NCBI GenBank assembly: GCA_000620545.1
Contig: JIBA01000012.1
Coordinates: 310,001 to 374,000 of the forward strand
Reading direction: 5' to 3'
Length of the DNA stretch: 64,000 bases
Source: Intrasporangiaceae bacterium URHB0013
GTDB taxonomy: Bacteria; Actinomycetota; Actinomycetes; Actinomycetales; Dermatophilaceae
This document shows positions 60,055 through 64,000 of the stretch, piece by piece; position 1 is the stretch's first letter; each line of letters opens with the position of its first letter. The translations under genes and the position numbers were made by a program. The notes under the pieces were generated by a model. The model did no database searches. It saw only the letters and a program-made list of their open reading frames with translations, and was not told the DNA's origin.

Positions 60055-61247
60055 GCCTGCTCCTGACGGGCATCACGGAGCTGACGACGAACGACCCGGC
60101 CCGCGGTGACGGCGCCGCCGACCCCGGCGACGCCCTCCTCGGCATCGTCCGCGACGCTGCCCTCGTCGTGTCCGCCGACGGTGAGATCGAGTGGGTGGGC
60201 CCGGCGGCCCAGGCTCCCGACGCCGACGACCACCGCCACCTCGGCGGTCGCGCGGTCATCCCGGGCTTCGTCGACTCGCACACGCACCTCGTCTTCGCCG
60301 GCGACCGTTCGGCGGAGTTCGCCGCGCGCATGACGGGCACGCCCTACGACGGCGGCGGCATCGCGGTGTCGGTCGCGGCCACCCGCGCCGCGAGCGACGA
60401 CGACCTCCGCGCCCGCGTGGCCGCCCGCGTCGCCGAGATGCGCGCCCAGGGCACGACGACGGTCGAGATCAAGAGCGGCTACGGCCTGACCCTCGACGAC
60501 GAGCTCCGCAGCCTCCGCATCGCGCGCGAGCTCACCCCGCACACCACGTTCCTCGGCGCCCACGTCGTGCCCGGCGAGTACGCGACGCAGCGGGCGGCCT
60601 ACGTCGACCTCGTGACGGGCCCCATGCTCGACGCGGTCGTCGCCGACGGTCCCACGTCCCTGGCCGAGAGCATCGACGTCTTCTGCGAGCCGCACTCGAC
60701 GCACGCCTTCGACGGCGACGAGTCGCGCACGATCCTCGAGGCCGGTCGCGCCGCGGGTCTCGCCCTGCGCGTCCACGGCAACCAGCTCGGACACGGGCCG
60801 GGCGTACGGCTGGCCTGCGAGCTCGGGGCGCGCAGCGTCGACCACTGCACCTACCTGCGCGATGCCGACGTCGACGCTCTCGTCGCGGCGCGTGGCACGA
60901 CCGTCGCGACGCTGCTGCCCGGGGTCGAGTTCTCGACGCGCTCGCCGTACCCGGACGCGCGGGCGCTCATCGACGCCGGCGTCGACGTGGCGCTCGCCTC
61001 GGACTGCAACCCCGGCACCTGCTACTCCTCGTCGATCCCCTTCGCGATCGCCCTCGCGGTCCGTGAGATGGGGATGACGCCCGCCGAGGCGCTGCACGCC
61101 GCGACCGCCGTGTCGGCGCGCTCGCTCGGCCTCGACCGCCGGGTCGCACCCGGGCAGCCCGCCGAGCTGGCCGTCATCGACGCGCCGAGCCACCTGCACC
61201 TCGCCTACCGGGCCGGGGTGCCGATCGTCCGCGCCCTGGACCTCTAG
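60051..61247 (+). CDS. hutI: Imidazolonepropionase
   Basis: The 398-residue enzyme hydrolyses imidazolonepropionate to N-formimidoyl-L-glutamate, linking HutU to HutF. Motifs: [33 protein letters not shown] (metal site), [52 protein letters not shown], and [18 protein letters not shown] with the catalytic Asp. The GTG start at 60051 overlaps the hutF stop by GTGA. Its 3' end overlaps the convergent DUF1918 gene by 4 nt. The order hutF-hutI is usual in actinobacterial hut operons. Confidence 0.95.
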   Translation: MSLLLTGITELTTNDPARGDGAADPGDALLGIVRDAALVVSADGEIEWVGPAAQAPDADDHRHLGGRAVIPGFVDSHTHLVFAGDRSAEFAARMTGTPYDGGGIAVSVAATRAASDDDLRARVAARVAEMRAQGTTTVEIKSGYGLTLDDELRSLRIARELTPHTTFLGAHVVPGEYATQRAAYVDLVTGPMLDAVVADGPTSLAESIDVFCEPHSTHAFDGDESRTILEAGRAAGLALRVHGNQLGHGPGVRLACELGARSVDHCTYLRDADVDALVAARGTTVATLLPGVEFSTRSPYPDARALIDAGVDVALASDCNPGTCYSSSIPFAIALAVREMGMTPAEALHAATAVSARSLGLDRRVAPGQPAELAVIDAPSHLHLAYRAGVPIVRALDL

Positions 61248-61453
61248 GAGCCGGCCGCGTCGTCGGCCGGGTGCTCGCAGCGCAGCACCGAACCGGGGCC
61301 GGGATGGATGATCCCGGTGTGGCCGTCGGACCACTCCACGACGTAGGGCGGGGCGCCGCCCTCGCCCTTCACCTCCCGGATGGTCCCCTCGCGCGTGCTC
61401 TGACCGACGTGCTCCGCGGCCATCGTGATGCGGTCACCGACCCGTGCCTCCAT
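61244..61453 (-). CDS. DUF1918 protein
   Basis: A 69-residue protein reading [55 protein letters not shown], the single small beta-barrel (DUF1918) common in actinobacteria. Its role is unknown. It converges on hutI with a 4-nt overlap and starts 199 bp before the divergent kinase gene; that gap shows no promoter that I can name. Confidence 0.88.
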   Translation of the reverse strand: MEARVGDRITMAAEHVGQSTREGTIREVKGEGGAPPYVVEWSDGHTGIIHPGPGSVLRCEHPADDAAGS

Positions 61454-61652
61454 GGCACACCTCCTCGCGCTCGGGTTTCACTCCAAGGAGACCACCTTCG
61501 GGCGCGGACGGGAAGGTCTTCCCGGCCCCAGGCATACGAGACGTCGTCGAGCACGCGCTCGTGGACCCGCGGCGGCGCGACGCGCTGGACCGCTCGCCCG
61601 TGCGACCACGGTCTGACGACCCGACTCCCGGCGCCCTCGTAGGCTTCGGGGC

Positions 61653-62837
61653 GTGAGTGAGGGGAACGTCTACGACTGGCTGCAGCGCCGACCGATGCTG
61701 CTCGACGTCCCGCTCGCTGTCGTCCTCGCGCTGCTCAGCCTCGTCGTCCTCGGTGAGGGCCAGGGCATCGGGTGGGCCGTCGTGGGCCTGTCGGACCTCG
61801 CGCTCATCTGGCGCCGATCCCGTCCGGCCATGGCCTTCGCGGTCGTCAGCGTCGTCCTGGCCCTGCGGGTCATCCCGACGAGCAACCTGCTGCCCGGCGA
61901 CATCGCCTTCCTCGTCGCGCTCTACTCGCTCGCCGCCTACGACCGGCGCCGCGGCGTGCGTCTGGCCGGCCTCGGCGTGGCCGCGCTCGGCTCGGCCATC
62001 GCCGGGGCGCGGTTCAGCGCCGCGAGCGGACGTGTGCCCGGGGCCGGCGAGTTCCTCTTCACCTTCCTCGCCTGCGCCGCGGCCTCGCTCGCGGCGTGGG
62101 CCCTCGGCGACCTCAAGCGGGCCCGCCTCCAGCGCCTTGCCGACCTCCGGGACCGCGCCGAGCGGGTCGAGCGCGAGCGCGAGCAGGAGCTGCGGCTCGC
62201 CGCCCAGCAGGAGCGCGCAGCCATCGCCCGTGAGATGCACGATGTCGTGGCGCACGCGCTGTCCGTCATCGTCGTGCAGGCCGACGGCGCCGCGTATGCC
62301 GCCGAGCGCAGCCCCGAGGGTGCGCTCGCCCGGTCGGTGGGCGCGCTGGGGACCATCGGGTCGACAGCCCGTGACGCCCTGACCGAGACCCGCCGCCTCG
62401 TGGGAGTCCTGCGCGATCCGGACTCGGGCGTCGAGCTGGCGCCGACCGGTGGCGTCTGCGAGCTCGACGACCTCGTCGCCGGCGTGCGCGCGGCCGGGGT
62501 GCCGGTGGCCCTGACGGTCCGGGGCGCGGAGCGCAGCCGATCCGTGGGCCTGGACCTCGCGGCATACCGCGTGGTCCAGGAGTCCCTGACCAACGTCATC
62601 AAGCACGCCGGGTCGGGCGCGTCCGCCGTCGTCGACGTCGAGCAGACCGACGAGGTGCTGCGCATCGTCGTGAGCGACGACGGCGTCGGCGCACGCAGCG
62701 TCGACGACGGTCGCGGCCACGGGCTGCCCGGCATGCGCGAGCGGGTCGCCGTGCACGGCGGCACCCTCACCGCGGGGCCGCGAGCGGGTGGCGGCTTCGA
62801 GGTGCGCGCGACGATGCCGACGAAGGGGGAGCGGTGA
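61653..62837 (+). CDS. NarL-type (HisKA_3) membrane sensor histidine kinase
   Basis: The 394-residue protein has four to five N-terminal helices (PMLLDVPLAVVLALLSLVVLGE, MAFAVVSVVLALRVI, FLFTFLACAAASLAAWALG) with almost no extracellular loop, so it likely senses the membrane or an internal signal. A helical linker leads to QERAAIAREMHDVVAHALSVIVVQADGA with the phosphorylated His196. The HATPase shows RVVQESLTNVIKHAG, DDGVGARSV and GHGLPGMRERVAVHGG. GTG 61653 is the start. It overlaps its regulator by GTGA. The cognate stimulus is unknown. Confidence 0.92.
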   Translation: MSEGNVYDWLQRRPMLLDVPLAVVLALLSLVVLGEGQGIGWAVVGLSDLALIWRRSRPAMAFAVVSVVLALRVIPTSNLLPGDIAFLVALYSLAAYDRRRGVRLAGLGVAALGSAIAGARFSAASGRVPGAGEFLFTFLACAAASLAAWALGDLKRARLQRLADLRDRAERVEREREQELRLAAQQERAAIAREMHDVVAHALSVIVVQADGAAYAAERSPEGALARSVGALGTIGSTARDALTETRRLVGVLRDPDSGVELAPTGGVCELDDLVAGVRAAGVPVALTVRGAERSRSVGLDLAAYRVVQESLTNVIKHAGSGASAVVDVEQTDEVLRIVVSDDGVGARSVDDGRGHGLPGMRERVAVHGGTLTAGPRAGGGFEVRATMPTKGER

Positions 62838-63535
62838 CCGAGGTGATGAGCGAGCGGTCGACGGACCGGGCGACCCGGGTGATGATCGTCGACGACCAGG
62901 CGCTCGTGCGCGCGGGCTTCCGCATGGTGCTCGACGCGGAGCCCGACATCGACGTGGTCGCCGAGTGCGCCGACGGGCTGGCTGCCCTCGACGCGCTGCC
63001 CGGCCGTGACGTCGACGTCGTGCTCATGGACATCCGGATGCCCCGGCTCGACGGCATCGAGGCGACCCGGCGGGTCGTCGAGCGCGGCGACACCCCGAAG
63101 GTGCTCGTCCTGACGACCTTCGACCTCGACGAGTACGTCTACGCAGCCCTGCGTGCGGGCGCGGCCGGCTTCCTGCTCAAGGACGCCGGACCGTCGGAGC
63201 TGCTCGCGGCGATCCGCGCGGTGCACACCGGTGACGCCGTCGTCGCCCCGGGACCGACCCGCCGGCTGCTCGACCGCTTCCTGCCCGTGCTCGTGGATCC
63301 CGTCGAACCGACCGCGCTGGAGCAGCTCGACGTGCTGACCGAGCGCGAGCGCGAGGTGCTCGAAGCGGTGGGCAAGGGGCTCAACAACACCGAGATCGCC
63401 GCGACCCTCTACGTCGCCGAAGCCACCGTCAAGACGCACATCGGCCGCATCCTCGCCAAGCTCGGACTGCGTGACCGGGTGCAGATGGTCGTGCTGGCCT
63501 ACGAGACGGGGCTGGTCCGCGTCGGGGACGCCTGA
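62834..63535 (+). CDS. NarL/LuxR-family response regulator
   Basis: The 233-residue protein has a receiver (RVMIVDDQALVRAGFRMVL, phospho-Asp66 in VVLMDIRMPR, Lys in GAAGFLLKDAGPSELL). It ends with a LuxR-type helix-turn-helix (VLTEREREVLEAVGKGLNNTEIAATLYVAEATVKTHIGRILAKLGLRDRVQMVVLA). It forms a translationally coupled pair with the preceding kinase (GTGA overlap). Targets are unknown; relatives often control drug-efflux or envelope genes located next to them, but none is visible here before the window ends. It is followed by four 18-bp tandem repeats. Confidence 0.92.
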   Translation: MTEVMSERSTDRATRVMIVDDQALVRAGFRMVLDAEPDIDVVAECADGLAALDALPGRDVDVVLMDIRMPRLDGIEATRRVVERGDTPKVLVLTTFDLDEYVYAALRAGAAGFLLKDAGPSELLAAIRAVHTGDAVVAPGPTRRLLDRFLPVLVDPVEPTALEQLDVLTEREREVLEAVGKGLNNTEIAATLYVAEATVKTHIGRILAKLGLRDRVQMVVLAYETGLVRVGDA

Positions 63536-63563
63536 CTCGTCGGCCGTGGGCAAGGTGCGAGGC

Positions 63564-63635
63564 GCACCGGCACGCCGGGCAGCACCGGCACGCCTGGCGG
63601 CACCGGCACGCCTGGCGGCACCGGCACGCCCGGTG
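63564..63635. repeat. Four tandem 18-bp repeats after the response-regulator gene
   Basis: GCACCGGCACGCCTGGCG occurs twice (63582, 63600), flanked by variants GCACCGGCACGCCGGGCA (63564) and GCACCGGCACGCCCGGTG (63618). The array fills the gap between the regulator and the convergent DUF4235 gene, where a terminator would be expected. Confidence 0.9.
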
Positions 63636-63653
63636 GGACTGCCAGAGCGGGCG

Positions 63654-64000
63654 TCAGTTCGCCGCCCGGTCGATGGCCCTCCTGAGGAGGAACTCCGACC
63701 GGCGCCTGGTGCGGGCGATCTTGGCGTAGGCCTTCCTGTCCGTCGGGGAGAGGGTCTCCTCCTCGAGGCGCTCCGGCAGGTGGCCCGCCGAGTTGCGGTA
63801 GTAGGTCGCCGCACCCCGTTCAGCCGCGACACGGGCCGCCGAGATGAGCATCGAGGACAGCGCGGTGAAGAGGATGACGTCGCGGGTGCGCTCCCGCTCG
63901 TAGTCGCCCTTGACCGGGACGCTGCGTCCCGTTGCGAGCTTCCAGCTCCGCTGCGCGACGTCGGTCGCCACCTTCGTCGCGAGGACGGTCGAGCCGATGC
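63654..64000 (-). CDS. DUF4235 membrane protein (partial; start lies beyond the window)
   Basis: The visible 115 codons read GSTVLATKVATDVAQRSWKLATGRSVPVKG, VILFTALSSMLISAARVAAERGAATYYR and end RTRRRSEFLLRRAIDRAAN. The WKxxTGxxxP and RGAATYYR pattern is that of DUF4235, small actinobacterial membrane proteins with one or two helices and unknown function. The frame is open to the window edge without a preferred start, so the gene very likely begins beyond base 64000; GTG 63971 is in frame but falls inside the conserved region. The 45-residue charged tail after the domain is unusually long. Confidence 0.8.
   Translation of the reverse strand, partial: IGSTVLATKVATDVAQRSWKLATGRSVPVKGDYERERTRDVILFTALSSMLISAARVAAERGAATYYRNSAGHLPERLEEETLSPTDRKAYAKIARTRRRSEFLLRRAIDRAAN

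Overview
The window is about 64 kb of very GC-rich DNA. It is densely coding, with short intergenic gaps, many GTG starts and many 4-base ATGA/GTGA overlaps. A bacterial proteasome activator ending in GQYL, an F420-type split-barrel enzyme, SCO4226-like and DUF1918 proteins, a PhoP-like two-component system and a bidomain NAD+ synthetase all point to an actinomycete. Micrococcales (Intrasporangiaceae-like) is my guess, at low confidence. I saw no rRNA, tRNA, CRISPR array, insertion sequence or prophage; this looks like ordinary chromosomal backbone.

Layout. 1-2.4 kb: end of a sugar ABC importer and a GH36 alpha-galactosidase, then a cluster of ~32-bp repeats. 2.7-10.8 kb: a Fur-family regulator, threonine dehydrogenase (tdh) and its partner kbl, several small enzymes, nadE and a GNAT. 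10.8-14 kb: SNF2 helicase and a VIT1/CCC1 metal transporter with a DtxR/IdeR-like box upstream. 14.1-23.5 kb: a large hybrid histidine kinase, then a PhoP-like regulator and kinase flanked by a divergent Gln/Gly-repeat membrane protein, a GT39-type membrane glycosyltransferase and a GtrA protein. 23.5-29.1 kb: two paralogous metallo-beta-lactamase-fold hydrolases, a ribbon-helix-helix regulator with a DUF4097 protein, a PaiB-like protein and a small secreted peptide. 29.1-37.8 kb: a thioredoxin-reductase-like flavoprotein and a carbohydrate locus (debranching enzyme, LacI regulator, binding protein, two permeases). 37.7-51.9 kb: PAP2 phosphatase, CAP protein, DNA glycosylase, carotenoid-dehydrogenase-like flavoprotein, SGNH lipase, PH-domain protein, acyl-CoA synthetase, phosphoesterase, Bpa and dehydrogenases. 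52-61.2 kb: histidine utilisation (IclR regulator, hutH, hutU, M20 amidohydrolase, hutF, hutI). 61.2-64 kb: DUF1918, a NarL-type two-component pair and a truncated DUF4235 gene.

The most interesting signal is regulatory. Three genes (18136 minus, 20898 plus, 28841 plus) share one promoter design. It is a direct repeat of two ACAG-core heptamers spaced by 4 bp, like the mycobacterial PhoP box, ending exactly 21 nt before the start codon. A GACSGT hexamer sits at -12 to -7 of that codon, which suggests leaderless transcripts. The PhoP-like regulator gene at 18276 has four in-phase copies in its own upstream region. I read this as a small envelope regulon: a Gln/Gly-repeat membrane protein, a membrane glycosyltransferase with GtrA, and a secreted peptide.

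Other notable points are a mirrored cluster of TCGAGAGGCC repeats at 2.45-2.74 kb with a second copy inside the hut cluster at 54.5 kb; a roughly 40-fold occurring word GTATGCC/GGCATAC that forces rare codons; a probable homopolymer frameshift at about 17.70 kb; and several proteins that lack expected catalytic or metal-binding residues.
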